A DNA stretch of 11,101 bases, taken from the NCBI GenBank assembly GCA_035720945.1, contig DASTNK010000096.1, positions 1 through 11,101 on the forward strand, read 5' to 3'. The stretch comes from SCQX01 sp035720945 (GTDB lineage: Bacteria; Pseudomonadota; Gammaproteobacteria; Burkholderiales; Burkholderiaceae_B). Positions within the stretch are counted from its first letter, which is position 1; every line of letters begins with the position of its first letter. This document shows, in pieces, positions 1-7,586 of the stretch. The notes under the pieces are model-generated. The model saw only the letters and a program-made list of their open reading frames with translations, did not search any database and had not been told where the DNA came from. The translations under genes were made by a program, and so were the position numbers.

Positions 1-3000
1 GGCCTGCACCCGCGCGACATGCACCGCGTGGTCGAGGTCATGCATCGCCTGCGTGCCAATGGCAACACGCTGGTGGTGGTGGAGCACGACCCCCAGGTGA
101 TGATCGCGGCCGATCGCATCATGGACATCGGCCCGGGTCCGGGAGAACGCGGCGGGCGCGTTGTGTTCGACGGCACGCCGGACCAGTTGCGTGGCGCCGA
201 CACCATGACGGGCAACTACCTGGGCGGACGCCTGCGCGTCGAGGCGCCGCGACCCCTGCCGGTGGCGGCCGGCACGCCAAGGCTGGTACTGGATGGAGTC
301 TGTGCCCACAACCTGAAGCAAGTGACGCTGTCGGTGCCCCTGGGCCGCCTGGTCTGTGTGACGGGTGTATCAGGATCCGGAAAATCCACGCTGATCCAGG
401 ATGTGCTGTATCCCGCCATCCTCAAGCACATGGGGCGCCCGACCGAAGCGCCTGGCGAATATCGGCATCTTCTGGGGGTCGAACAGATCGCCGACGTGGT
501 CATGGTCGATCAGACCCCCATAGGCAAGACGGCGCGCTCGAATCCCGCAAGCTATGTCGGCGCATTCGACGCCATACGCAAGATCTTCGCCAACGCGCCG
601 CTTGCGCGCGAGCGCGCCTACACGCCCGGGACGTTCAGCTTCAACAGCGGCGATGGCCGCTGCCCCACTTGCGGCGGCACCGGGTTCGAGCACGTGGAAA
701 TGCAGTTCCTGTCCGACGTGTACCTGCGCTGCCCGGATTGCGACGGCAAACGCTTCCGTCCCGAAATCCTCGAGGTCCGTGCCGAGCATTTGGGTCGCAG
801 CGCGTCCATCGACCAAGTGCTCGACATGACCGTGCACGAGGCTCTGGAGTTCTTCAGCGGCCTGCGCGACGTGCAGACGGGTCTGGCGCCCCTGGCCGAC
901 GTGGGCCTGGAATACGTGCGGTTGGGCCAACCCGTGCCGACGTTGTCGGGCGGCGAAGCGCAGCGCCTGAAGCTCGCCGGCCACCTGGCCACGGCCGCGC
1001 GCAGCGGCATCGCGTCAGCCAAGGTGGCCAAGAAGGGCAGCCTGTTCCTGTTCGACGAACCGACCACGGGCCTGCACTTCGACGACGTCGCGCGGCTCAT
1101 GCGCGCCTTCCGAAAGCTGCTGGCGGCCGGCCACACCCTGCTCATCATCGAACACAACCTGGATGTCGTGCGGGCTGCCGACTGGATCGTCGACCTGGGC
1201 CCCGAAGGCGGTGACGCCGGGGGGCTCGTGGTGGGTGAAGGCACCCCCGCCGACCTGATGGACAACCCCGCGTCGCACACGGGGAAGGCACTGCGCGACT
1301 ACACCAGCGCCATCGTCTACGAGGAACAATCGCAGCGCGCCAAGGCGCTGGCCGAGCCGCGACCCGACTACGCCGACGCGGGCACACCACTGCAAACCCT
1401 CGCGGCGCGCCGACGCCACAACAGCATCGACATCGTCAACGCGCGCGAGCACAACCTCAAAGGGGTGACGGTGTCCATCCCGCGCGACACCTTCACCGTG
1501 GTGACGGGCGTATCGGGATCCGGCAAATCCACCCTGGCCTTCGACATCCTGTTCAACGAAGGCCAGCGACGTTATCTCGAGTCATTGAACGCCTATGCGC
1601 GCGCCATCGTGCAGCCGGCCGGCAAGCCGGACGTGGACGCGATCTACGGCATTCCGCCCACGGTCGCCATCGAGCAGCGCACGAGCCGCGGCGGCCGCAA
1701 GTCCACCGTCGCCACCATGACGGAAATCCACCACTTCCTGCGCCTGCTGTATGTGAAGCTTGGCACGCAGATGTGCCCGGATTGCCATGTGCCGGTCGAA
1801 CCACAGAAACCCGAACAGATCGTCGCCCAGTTGCTGCGTGATCACCGAGGTGAGCACATCGGCCTGTTGGCGCCGCTGGTCACGGCCCGTAAAGGCTACT
1901 ACACGGATCTCGCCAAATGGGCGGCCGGCAAGGGCTACACACACCTGCGCGTGGATGGGGAGTTCATCCCCGTGTCGCCGTGGCCGCGTCTGGACCGTTA
2001 TAAAGAGCACACCCTCGAGCTCCCTGTTGCCGACCTCCTGGTCGACCCGGCGGACGAACCCGCGCTGCGACAAGCCGTGCATACGGCCCTGGAGCATGGC
2101 CACGGTAGCCTGAGCGTGCTGGTGGGGTTGACTCGCGACAGCACCGGCACGCTGGCACAGCGCCGCGCGGGTGACCCGGAGGGCACGGCGCGTCAACTGC
2201 ATTTCTCGGTCAAGCGGGCGTGCCCGAACTGCGGCACCAGCTACCCAGAACCCGACCCGCGCATGTTCTCGTACAACTCCAAGCACGGCTGGTGTCCGGA
2301 TTGTTTCGGCACCGGACTGCGGCTGCGCGGCTTCGATGCCGAGCAAACGGGTGAGGAAACCGTCTGGAACGACTGGTACGAGGGCGAGCCAGAGCCCTGC
2401 CCCACCTGCGACGGCGAACGTCTCAATCCGTTGGCACGCGCGTTCCGCTGGCGCGACCGCTCGATCGCCGAGCTCGCCGCGCAGCCTGTCTCGGATGCGC
2501 AGACCTTCTTCACCGCCCTGGTCAGCCATGGACGGGAAGCGGAAATCGCGCGCGACATCCTGGCGGAGATCCGCGGGCGGCTGGATTTCATGCAAGAGGT
2601 GGGGCTGGGCTACCTGGCATTGGACCGGGCCGCCCCCACGTTGTCAGGCGGCGAGGCGCAACGCATCCGGCTGGCCGCGCAACTGGGCTCGAACCTGCAG
2701 GGTGTGTGCTATGTCCTGGACGAGCCCACCATCGGGCTGCATTCGCGCGACAACCAGATCCTGCTGAACGCGTTGGGAAAACTGGAGGGTCACGGCAACA
2801 CATTGGTCGTCGTCGAACACGATGATGACACCATCCGGCGGGCGTCTCACATCATCGATATCGGGCCGGGTGCTGGCACGCGTGGTGGCCGGGTCGTGGC
2901 GCAGGGCAGCGCCGACGACCTGATGACGGAACCCGAATCGGTCACGGGGCGCTACTTGGCGCACCCGCTGCAACACCCCTTGCAGCCACGCCGAGAGGTT

Positions 3001-4080
3001 CGGGATGATGCGGCTTTCATCGAAGTTCAGGGTGCGCATCTGCACAATCTTCACAACCTGCGCGCGCGCCTGCCCGTGGGCCGGCTCAGCGTGATCACCG
3101 GGGTGTCGGGTTCCGGCAAATCCACGTTTGCACGCGACGTGCTGCTCGACAATCTCGCCCGCGCGGTGTCGCAGCGCAAAGCTCCGGCCTGGCAGGGCTG
3201 CACAAACATCACGGGCTGGGAACACATAGATCGCGTACTGGAAGTGGACCAGACCCCGATAGGCAAGACTCCGCGCTCATGCCCGGCCACCTATGTGGGT
3301 TTCTGGGACAATGTGCGCCGTCTGTTCGCGGACGCGCGTGAATCGCGTGTGCGCGGCTGGGGGCCGGCGCGCTTTTCGTTCAACACGGGCGAGGGGCGCT
3401 GCCCCATTTGCGAAGGCCGTGGCCTGCGCACGCTGGAAATGAGTTTCCTGCCGGACGTGAAAGTGCCTTGCGACGCCTGCGGCGGAGAGCGCTTCAATCA
3501 GGACACGCTGAGCGTCACCTTGCGCGATAAAAGCGCGGGCCAGATCCTGAAAATGGAGGTGGACGAGGCGGTTGGTTATTTCGCGGCGCACTCGAAGGTT
3601 TTCCGTCCGCTGCAACTGATGCAGGATGTGGGGCTGGGGTACCTGACGCTCGGTCAGCCTTCGCCGACGCTGTCGGGTGGCGAGGCGCAGCGCATCAAGC
3701 TGGTGACGGAACTGGTGAAGGCGCGGCTGGACGATGGCGTGATCAAGACGGGGCGCGCGTCACGCCTGCCTCACACACTGTATGTGCTGGACGAGCCGAC
3801 GGTGGGGTTGTCCATGGCCGACGTCGAGAAGTTGATCCATGTGTTGCACCGGCTGGTGGATGCGGGCAATACGGTGGTGGTGATCGAGCACAATCTGGAT
3901 GTGATCGCAGAGGCCGACTGGGTGTTGGACCTTGGGCCGGAAGGCGGTCGTGAGGGCGGGCGACTGGTGGTCGCGGGCACGCCCGAAACGCTGGTCGAGC
4001 GGCGGGCCGTGTCGCACACTGGCGCGGCGCTGGCGCCGTTCATGAAGGCGGCGACGGACGAAGTGATTCATTCAGTCTGA
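1..4080 (+). CDS. uvrA: Double-length UvrA-type excinuclease ATPase, 5'-truncated by the window edge
   Basis: UvrA is the DNA-binding ABC ATPase of nucleotide excision repair. The frame is open from base 1 (GLHPRD, the end of a Walker B region), so the start lies upstream; 1359 residues are visible and stop at TGA 4078-4080. A normal UvrA has about 940 residues and two ATPase modules; here there is one partial module plus three complete ones. Module 1 keeps only its H-loop (VVVEHD, 73-90). Module 2 has Walker A 361-390, a CX2C-X19-CX2C zinc module (Cys codons 661, 670, 730, 739), LSGGEAQRL 943-969 and Walker B 1042-1080. A second UvrA unit begins near 1417: Walker A 1501-1533, UvrB-binding-like region about 1768-2160, zinc cysteines 2221, 2230, 2293, 2302, signature 2641-2670, Walker B about 2713-2739. 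Its last module has Walker A 3091-3126, zinc cysteines 3400, 3409, 3469, 3478, signature 3670-3693 and Walker B 3781-3801. Only about 31 residues separate Cys 2302 from the CPTC at 2398, where canonical UvrA has over 100, so the insertion domain is nearly absent. Family assignment is firm; its repair role is inferred, and a canonical uvrA probably exists elsewhere. Confidence 0.93.
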   Translation, partial: GLHPRDMHRVVEVMHRLRANGNTLVVVEHDPQVMIAADRIMDIGPGPGERGGRVVFDGTPDQLRGADTMTGNYLGGRLRVEAPRPLPVAAGTPRLVLDGVCAHNLKQVTLSVPLGRLVCVTGVSGSGKSTLIQDVLYPAILKHMGRPTEAPGEYRHLLGVEQIADVVMVDQTPIGKTARSNPASYVGAFDAIRKIFANAPLARERAYTPGTFSFNSGDGRCPTCGGTGFEHVEMQFLSDVYLRCPDCDGKRFRPEILEVRAEHLGRSASIDQVLDMTVHEALEFFSGLRDVQTGLAPLADVGLEYVRLGQPVPTLSGGEAQRLKLAGHLATAARSGIASAKVAKKGSLFLFDEPTTGLHFDDVARLMRAFRKLLAAGHTLLIIEHNLDVVRAADWIVDLGPEGGDAGGLVVGEGTPADLMDNPASHTGKALRDYTSAIVYEEQSQRAKALAEPRPDYADAGTPLQTLAARRRHNSIDIVNAREHNLKGVTVSIPRDTFTVVTGVSGSGKSTLAFDILFNEGQRRYLESLNAYARAIVQPAGKPDVDAIYGIPPTVAIEQRTSRGGRKSTVATMTEIHHFLRLLYVKLGTQMCPDCHVPVEPQKPEQIVAQLLRDHRGEHIGLLAPLVTARKGYYTDLAKWAAGKGYTHLRVDGEFIPVSPWPRLDRYKEHTLELPVADLLVDPADEPALRQAVHTALEHGHGSLSVLVGLTRDSTGTLAQRRAGDPEGTARQLHFSVKRACPNCGTSYPEPDPRMFSYNSKHGWCPDCFGTGLRLRGFDAEQTGEETVWNDWYEGEPEPCPTCDGERLNPLARAFRWRDRSIAELAAQPVSDAQTFFTALVSHGREAEIARDILAEIRGRLDFMQEVGLGYLALDRAAPTLSGGEAQRIRLAAQLGSNLQGVCYVLDEPTIGLHSRDNQILLNALGKLEGHGNTLVVVEHDDDTIRRASHIIDIGPGAGTRGGRVVAQGSADDLMTEPESVTGRYLAHPLQHPLQPRREVRDDAAFIEVQGAHLHNLHNLRARLPVGRLSVITGVSGSGKSTFARDVLLDNLARAVSQRKAPAWQGCTNITGWEHIDRVLEVDQTPIGKTPRSCPATYVGFWDNVRRLFADARESRVRGWGPARFSFNTGEGRCPICEGRGLRTLEMSFLPDVKVPCDACGGERFNQDTLSVTLRDKSAGQILKMEVDEAVGYFAAHSKVFRPLQLMQDVGLGYLTLGQPSPTLSGGEAQRIKLVTELVKARLDDGVIKTGRASRLPHTLYVLDEPTVGLSMADVEKLIHVLHRLVDAGNTVVVIEHNLDVIAEADWVLDLGPEGGREGGRLVVAGTPETLVERRAVSHTGAALAPFMKAATDEVIHSV

Positions 4081-4238
4081 TCGTGGCGGTGCCAAGCTTG
4101 TCGCGCAGACTTGGTATCTGAAGGCGCTGTCCATCGGGGTCTGGGGTGGCTCCGGCACGGCATGCGGGGGAGTCAACTGACCCATCGCCCTGCATGGACT
4201 GTGTGGCAGCGCATACCTCTATGCATTCCGGTATCGTA
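4081..4238. other. Intergenic stretch after uvrA, no gene seen
   Basis: No supported reading frame. Two weak dyads are visible: CCAAG/CTTGG around 4092-4113 with a 13-base loop, and an 8-of-9 inverted repeat CATGCGGGG (4161-4169) / CCCTGCATG (4188-4196). Neither is followed by a T-run, so a terminator for uvrA is possible but not demonstrated. The 230-bp fold-back element starts directly after this stretch. Confidence 0.5.
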
Positions 4239-4468
4239 GCTGCAGGGTGGCAGAGGCGGTGCGGGCCGGCGTTTCGGCCAGCGCCGGGGCTGACGTAGGG
4301 AAGGCGGGGGATTTCGTCGGGCGATGTCTGAGTTGTGCCTCGCGGGTACGCGAGACACAACGAGTTTCGCCCGACGCCCGCCTGGACGAGGCAGACCCGG
4401 GCAGTCGGGGCGCGCAGCGCCACAACTGCTGGACGCGCCGGCCCGCACCGCCTCTGCCACCCTGCAGC
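4239..4468. repeat. 230-bp fold-back element with 33-bp perfect terminal inverted repeats
   Basis: Bases 4239-4271 are the exact reverse complement of 4436-4468 (33 of 33). Complementarity stops abruptly at both outer ends. Nested inside are a 7-bp stem 4302-4308/4377-4383, a 10-bp stem 4315-4324/4367-4376, and a hairpin 4332-4337/4356-4361 continuing as 4339-4344/4349-4354 around the loop GGTA, with one C/A mismatch. A small GGCGC-gca-GCGCC hairpin lies at 4409-4421. Arms and stems together would fold either strand into a long branched cruciform or RNA. There is no transposase and no convincing gene inside; the open frames crossing it are arginine/proline-rich by-products of GC content. It could be a MITE-like non-autonomous element, a dispersed palindromic repeat, or a structured RNA. 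The symmetry is read directly; its nature is inferred. Confidence 0.8.
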
Positions 4469-4517
4469 GTGTTAAATACTGTCCAGTGGCGTGTCAAACA
4501 CCATACAGCGTGTTAAA
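4467..4517. repeat. Three short direct repeats, GCGTGTYAAA
   Basis: GCGTGTTAAA occurs at 4467-4476 and 4508-4517, and GCGTGTCAAA at 4489-4498, giving offsets of 22 and 19 bases, about two helical turns. The first copy overlaps the outer end of the fold-back element by two bases. Such phased repeats can be protein-binding sites. Repeated transposase-binding sites near the ends of some insertion sequences have this layout, so a decayed element end is one possibility. No flanking gene supports a particular choice. Confidence 0.5.
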
Positions 4518-4526
4518 CAACAGACA

Positions 4527-4551
4527 CCGGAGTGAAACAGACTCACCCCGG
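4527..4551 (-). terminator. Probable intrinsic terminator of tcdA
   Basis: CCGGAGTGA (4527-4535) and TCACCCCGG (4543-4551) pair in 8 of 9 positions around a 7-base loop. Read on the minus strand, the hairpin lies about 34 bases beyond the tcdA stop and is followed by the T-rich TGTCTGTTGTTT. Position and orientation suit rho-independent termination of tcdA; the T-tract is interrupted, so strength is uncertain. Confidence 0.5.
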
Positions 4552-4585
4552 CCAAAATCGGTTCAAGCACTGACGCAACACGGGT

Positions 4586-5455
4586 TCAACGCGGACCGGC
4601 CTGCCCAGGGTAGTTGCCCTCGACCAGGTAATGCACCGACTGACCGGCCGCCGCCATGCCCATGGCTGCGGTGACAGTCACCAAGGACCCATACCCCGCG
4701 CAGGATAGCCCTTGTGGCGCACCATTCTCCGCACCGTCATCCCGAGCCATTGGGCCCTCGGAGGCCTTCACACCCGGCATCCAGGCAATGGGCATTCGCG
4801 CCACCTGATCGAACCACAGCACCCGCACGCCCATTTTCGGGATACGCCGGCGTGGTCGACCTGCGTGGTCGGACGCCTTGGGGTAGCCGTGATGGCGCCG
4901 CAAGGTGTTGCGCAGCTTGGCGAGCAGCGCGTCATTGGTCGCCTGGGACAGGTCACCGGCGCGCAGGCTGAGCGCATCGGTTTTGCCGCCTGCGCCGCCG
5001 CATACGATGATGGGCAGTCCGCGTGCCGCCGCCTCGACGACCATGGCGGTCTTGGCGGCGATCTGATCGGTGCAGTCGATGAGCAGGGTCAGGTCGACGG
5101 GCAACACTTCGCGCACGTTGTCGGGGGTGACGAAGTCGTCGACCGGGTTCACCCGGCATTCGGGATTGATGCCATGGATGCGCCGCGCCATGGCTTGCAC
5201 CTTGGCGGCGCCCAGGGTGTCGGTCAGGGCGTGCAACTGGCGATTGACGTTGGATTCGGCGATATGGTCGAGATCGATGAGCGTCAATGCGCCGACGCCG
5301 GATCGCGCCAGCGCCTCGGCGCACCAGGAGCCGACGCCGCCTATGCCCGCGACCGCCACGTGGGCGCGGCCCAGTGTGCCGAGGGCATCGGGGCCGTACA
5401 GACGTTCCAGTCCGCCAAAGCGGCGCTGCATGTCCACCTGACAGACTTCAGGCAT
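4586..5455 (-). CDS. tcdA: tRNA threonylcarbamoyladenosine dehydratase TcdA
   Basis: TcdA (CsdL/YgdL) is an E1-like enzyme that uses ATP to dehydrate t6A at position 37 of ANN-decoding tRNAs, giving the cyclic ct6A form. The 289-residue product aligns from memory with E. coli TcdA (268 residues) along its whole length: QRRFGGLERLYG near the start, nucleotide loop GIGGVGS at residues 37-43, LIDLD ending in Asp63, NRQ at 71-73, INPECRV and VDDFVTP, VCGGAGGKTD, and the C-terminal CAGYGSLVTVTAAMG, which is hydrophobic and could associate with the membrane. An ATG further upstream (5563) gives a longer frame, but only residues from 5455 resemble the family and a good Shine-Dalgarno lies 7 bases before it. 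It is divergent from chaC with a 129-bp gap. A basic stretch (RPRRRIPK) stands where E. coli has KGK; otherwise it is ordinary. Confidence 0.95.
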   Translation of the reverse strand: MPEVCQVDMQRRFGGLERLYGPDALGTLGRAHVAVAGIGGVGSWCAEALARSGVGALTLIDLDHIAESNVNRQLHALTDTLGAAKVQAMARRIHGINPECRVNPVDDFVTPDNVREVLPVDLTLLIDCTDQIAAKTAMVVEAAARGLPIIVCGGAGGKTDALSLRAGDLSQATNDALLAKLRNTLRRHHGYPKASDHAGRPRRRIPKMGVRVLWFDQVARMPIAWMPGVKASEGPMARDDGAENGAPQGLSCAGYGSLVTVTAAMGMAAAGQSVHYLVEGNYPGQAGPR

Positions 5456-5462
5456 GAGGGGG

Positions 5463-5468
5463 TTCCTT
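5463..5468 (-). promoter_or_regulatory. Ribosome binding site that fixes the tcdA start
   Basis: The minus strand reads AAGGAA seven bases ahead of the ATG at 5455-5453. This is a near-consensus Shine-Dalgarno and supports that start over the in-frame ATG 108 bases upstream. Confidence 0.7.
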
Positions 5469-5542
5469 GCAATATCTTGAAAATCGCGACACAGGGCGAA
5501 GGGATTCGAGCAAACGAGTTCGAGTTTCCAGCGCGGCGGGCT

Positions 5543-5548
5543 TAAAAT
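5543..5548 (+). promoter_or_regulatory. Possible -10 element upstream of chaC
   Basis: TAAAAT matches the sigma-70 -10 consensus in 5 of 6 positions and lies 36 bases before the GTG start of chaC. The expected -35 window (about 5519-5526, TTCGAG-like) is poor, so this is a tentative promoter within the tcdA/chaC divergent gap. Confidence 0.3.
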
Positions 5549-5584
5549 GACACAAGCACCCACAAGCCACCATTACCCATCATC

Positions 5585-6232
5585 GTGACCGACACGTTGT
5601 CTTCCCGTCCATGCCCTCCCGCCGCATCGAGCTTTCGCCTGCTCACCGACGCGCAACGCCAGGCGTCCATGGAAGACAGCCTGGCACACTGGGACAATCA
5701 AAGCGATCTCTGGGTGTTCGGCTACGGGTCGCTGGTTTGGCGGCCCGAGTTCGATTTTACCGAACAGCGTGTGGCGCTGTCGCATGGGTACCATCGGGCA
5801 CTGTGCCTGTGGTCGCGCGTGAACCGTGGCACGCCGGAACGCCCGGGCCTGGTCTTCGGCCTGGACGTGGGCGGGTCGTGCCGGGGCATGGCCTTCCGCA
5901 TTCCCGCTGACGACGTTCACGGCACCATGCGGGCGCTGTGGCGGCGCGAAATGCCCAGCGGGGCCTACATTCCCAGGTGGCTGTCGTGCCGCACGCGGCA
6001 AGGCGTGATCCAGGCGCTCGCCTTCGTCATGAACCGCAACACCGACGCCTACGTGCGCGATCTGTCACGCGCCCAGGTGGTCGAGATCGTGCGCGGCGCG
6101 CACGGCTGCTACGGCCCATGTGTCGAATATGTGCTGGAAACGGCGCGCGCCCTGAAACTGACCGGCATCCACGACAAACAGCTCGAAGCCATTGTGCGCG
6201 AGCTGCGGGGCACGCTTGCCGGGAACGAGTAA
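5585..6232 (+). CDS. chaC: ChaC-family glutathione-specific gamma-glutamylcyclotransferase
   Basis: ChaC proteins cleave the gamma-glutamyl group of cytosolic glutathione to 5-oxoproline and Cys-Gly. The 215-residue product has the family's substrate loop VFGYGSL at residues 44-50 and the catalytic glutamate in LWRREM (Glu122, matching E. coli WKREM), followed by the Tyr/Pro/Trp-rich GAYIPRW and by FVMNRNTDAYV, like E. coli FIMDPRHPEYE. The GTG start is chosen because it gives an N-terminal length typical of the family. An ATG at 5669 would still leave the core intact, and neither start has a strong ribosome binding site. pdxH follows after 34 bases, suggesting a shared transcript. Family identity is clear; the exact start is less so. 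Confidence 0.92.
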   Translation: MTDTLSSRPCPPAASSFRLLTDAQRQASMEDSLAHWDNQSDLWVFGYGSLVWRPEFDFTEQRVALSHGYHRALCLWSRVNRGTPERPGLVFGLDVGGSCRGMAFRIPADDVHGTMRALWRREMPSGAYIPRWLSCRTRQGVIQALAFVMNRNTDAYVRDLSRAQVVEIVRGAHGCYGPCVEYVLETARALKLTGIHDKQLEAIVRELRGTLAGNE

Positions 6233-6266
6233 ACTCATACCCTGGTCATTCTTTCATTCCCGCCTC

Positions 6267-6899
6267 ATGTCCGTAGCCGATATCCGCACTACTTACCAGA
6301 AGGGCGTCCTGCTCGAAGAATCCGTGGCGCCAACGCCGCTGGAACAATTCACCCGCTGGTTCGACGAAGCCCTGGCGGCCCATGTCGTCGAACCCACCGC
6401 CATGACCCTGGCCAGTGTGGACCAACATGGCCGCCCGTCCGCACGCATCGTGTTGCTCAAAGGCTTCGATGAGCGCGGGTTCGTGTTCTTCACCAATTAT
6501 GAATCACGCAAGGGCCGGGAGATCCTCGCCAACCCTCACGCCAGTCTGCTGTTCTTCTGGCCCGCGCTGGAACGACAAGTGCGCATCGAGGGCGAAGTAA
6601 CCCAAGTCGCCGGCGACGAATCCGACGCCTATTACAACAGCCGCCCGCTGGGTTCGCGCATCGGCGCATGGGCCTCGCCGCAAAGCCGCCCCATCACGCA
6701 CGACGAGCTTGAGGCGCGCACCCGTCAATTCACCGAGTCGCTGGGCGAGCACCCACCGCGCCCGCCGCACTGGGGGGGGTTCCGATTGCGGCCGGACTAC
6801 CTGGAGTTCTGGCAGGGTCGGCCTTCGCGCCTGCATGACCGGCTGGTTTTTCGCCGCACGGGGCACGATCAATGGGAACGCGAGCGCCTGGCCCCTTGA
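6267..6899 (+). CDS. pdxH: Pyridoxine/pyridoxamine 5'-phosphate oxidase
   Basis: PdxH is the cytosolic FMN enzyme that oxidises pyridoxine or pyridoxamine 5'-phosphate to pyridoxal 5'-phosphate with oxygen, the last step of vitamin B6 synthesis and salvage. The 210-residue product matches the usual length. It begins MSVADIRTTYQKG with the typical P-x-x-Q/L-F-x-x-W helix (PLEQFTRWFDEA, 24-35). FMN contacts are in ARIVLLKGFD (Arg60, Lys65) and FFTNYESRKG. The PLP region is SRPLGSRIGAWAS, and the C-terminal family signature LEFWQGRPSRLHDR (179-192) is complete. The ATG at 6267 starts exactly where homologues start; the frame extends upstream into chaC, but that part has no family similarity. It is 34 bases after chaC and 20 bases before the flavin reductase gene. 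Confidence 0.97.
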   Translation: MSVADIRTTYQKGVLLEESVAPTPLEQFTRWFDEALAAHVVEPTAMTLASVDQHGRPSARIVLLKGFDERGFVFFTNYESRKGREILANPHASLLFFWPALERQVRIEGEVTQVAGDESDAYYNSRPLGSRIGAWASPQSRPITHDELEARTRQFTESLGEHPPRPPHWGGFRLRPDYLEFWQGRPSRLHDRLVFRRTGHDQWERERLAP

Positions 6900-6919
6900 G
6901 CCGGAACCGCGCAATACCC

Positions 6920-7444
6920 ATGACGGCCCGACCCGCTGATTTCGACTCCGCCTATTTCCGCTCCGCCATGGGGCGCTTCGCCACCGGGGTGACGGTCATC
7001 ACGTGCGAATCGCCACTGGACGGCCAGCCCATGGGGCTCACCATCAGTTCGTTCAACTCGGTGTCCCTCGATCCCCCGCTGGTGCTGTGGACACTGACCA
7101 AATCCGCATCGTCCCTGCAGCACTTCCAAAGCGCCGAACGCTATGTCGTGCATGTGCTGTCGGCTTCGCAACTCCATCTGGCCAGGCGTTTCGCGCATGG
7201 CAGCCAGGCCGCGCGTTTCCAAGACATCGCCGTCGACCGCACACCGGACGGCACCCTGATGCTGAACGAGCCGGACTGCTCCGCCTGGTTCGAATGCTTC
7301 AACGCCGTGCGGCACGATGCCGGAGATCACATCATCTTCATCGGCCAGGTCGAACGTTGCAAGCGCCAATTCAGCCAACCACTGGTCTATCACGCGGGCG
7401 ATTTCGACCTGACCCCGTCCACCGAGCCGCTCTCCAGTCTCTGA
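6920..7444 (+). CDS. Flavin reductase-like domain protein (FMN-binding split barrel)
   Basis: This 174-residue protein belongs to the flavin reductase-like (DIM6/NtaB, HpaC-type) family. Such proteins bind FMN in a split beta-barrel and often use NAD(P)H to supply reduced flavin to a partner monooxygenase. Visible hallmarks are FRSAMGRFATGVTVIT (13-28), GLTISSFNSVSLDPPLVLW (39-57) and the downstream KSASSLQHF; the C-terminal half contains GDHIIFIGQVERC, typical of the fold. No monooxygenase partner gene lies in the window, so the physiological acceptor is unknown. The ATG at 6920 starts 20 bases after pdxH and fits the family start. An ATG at 6872 would overlap pdxH by 28 bases and add 16 residues unlike the family. 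No strong ribosome binding site precedes either, so translational coupling to pdxH is possible. Confidence 0.88.
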   Translation: MTARPADFDSAYFRSAMGRFATGVTVITCESPLDGQPMGLTISSFNSVSLDPPLVLWTLTKSASSLQHFQSAERYVVHVLSASQLHLARRFAHGSQAARFQDIAVDRTPDGTLMLNEPDCSAWFECFNAVRHDAGDHIIFIGQVERCKRQFSQPLVYHAGDFDLTPSTEPLSSL

Positions 7445-7572
7445 CCGGATCACCCGCCACCACCTCGAAGCATTTCCGAATGGGCACAGTTTTCATATTC
7501 CGGGCGGACATTCCGTCCATCCTTCAAATGGGCACCCCGCCTTCCCGTCGCGGCCCGATTCCATGGCGCGCC

Positions 7573-7577
7573 GGAGG
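7573..7577 (+). promoter_or_regulatory. Ribosome binding site for the FAD oxidase
   Basis: GGAGG, the core Shine-Dalgarno, ends nine bases before the ATG at 7587. It favours that codon over the in-frame ATG at 7563, which lies upstream of this site. Confidence 0.7.
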
Positions 7578-7586
7578 CCGACCCGC

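Noticed and set aside
4092..4113. CCAAG/CTTGG dyad just after uvrA as a terminator
   Set aside because: Five-bp stem with a 13-base loop and no following T-tract.
4247..4674. Open frames on both strands through the fold-back element
   Set aside because: Arg/Pro/Ala-rich translations, mirrored across the inverted arms, no ribosome binding sites and no recognisable domain.
7479..7535. Direct repeat AATGGGCAC at 7479-7487 and 7527-7535 in the gap before the FAD oxidase
   Set aside because: Only two 9-base copies, no dyad symmetry and no promoter context; could be chance.
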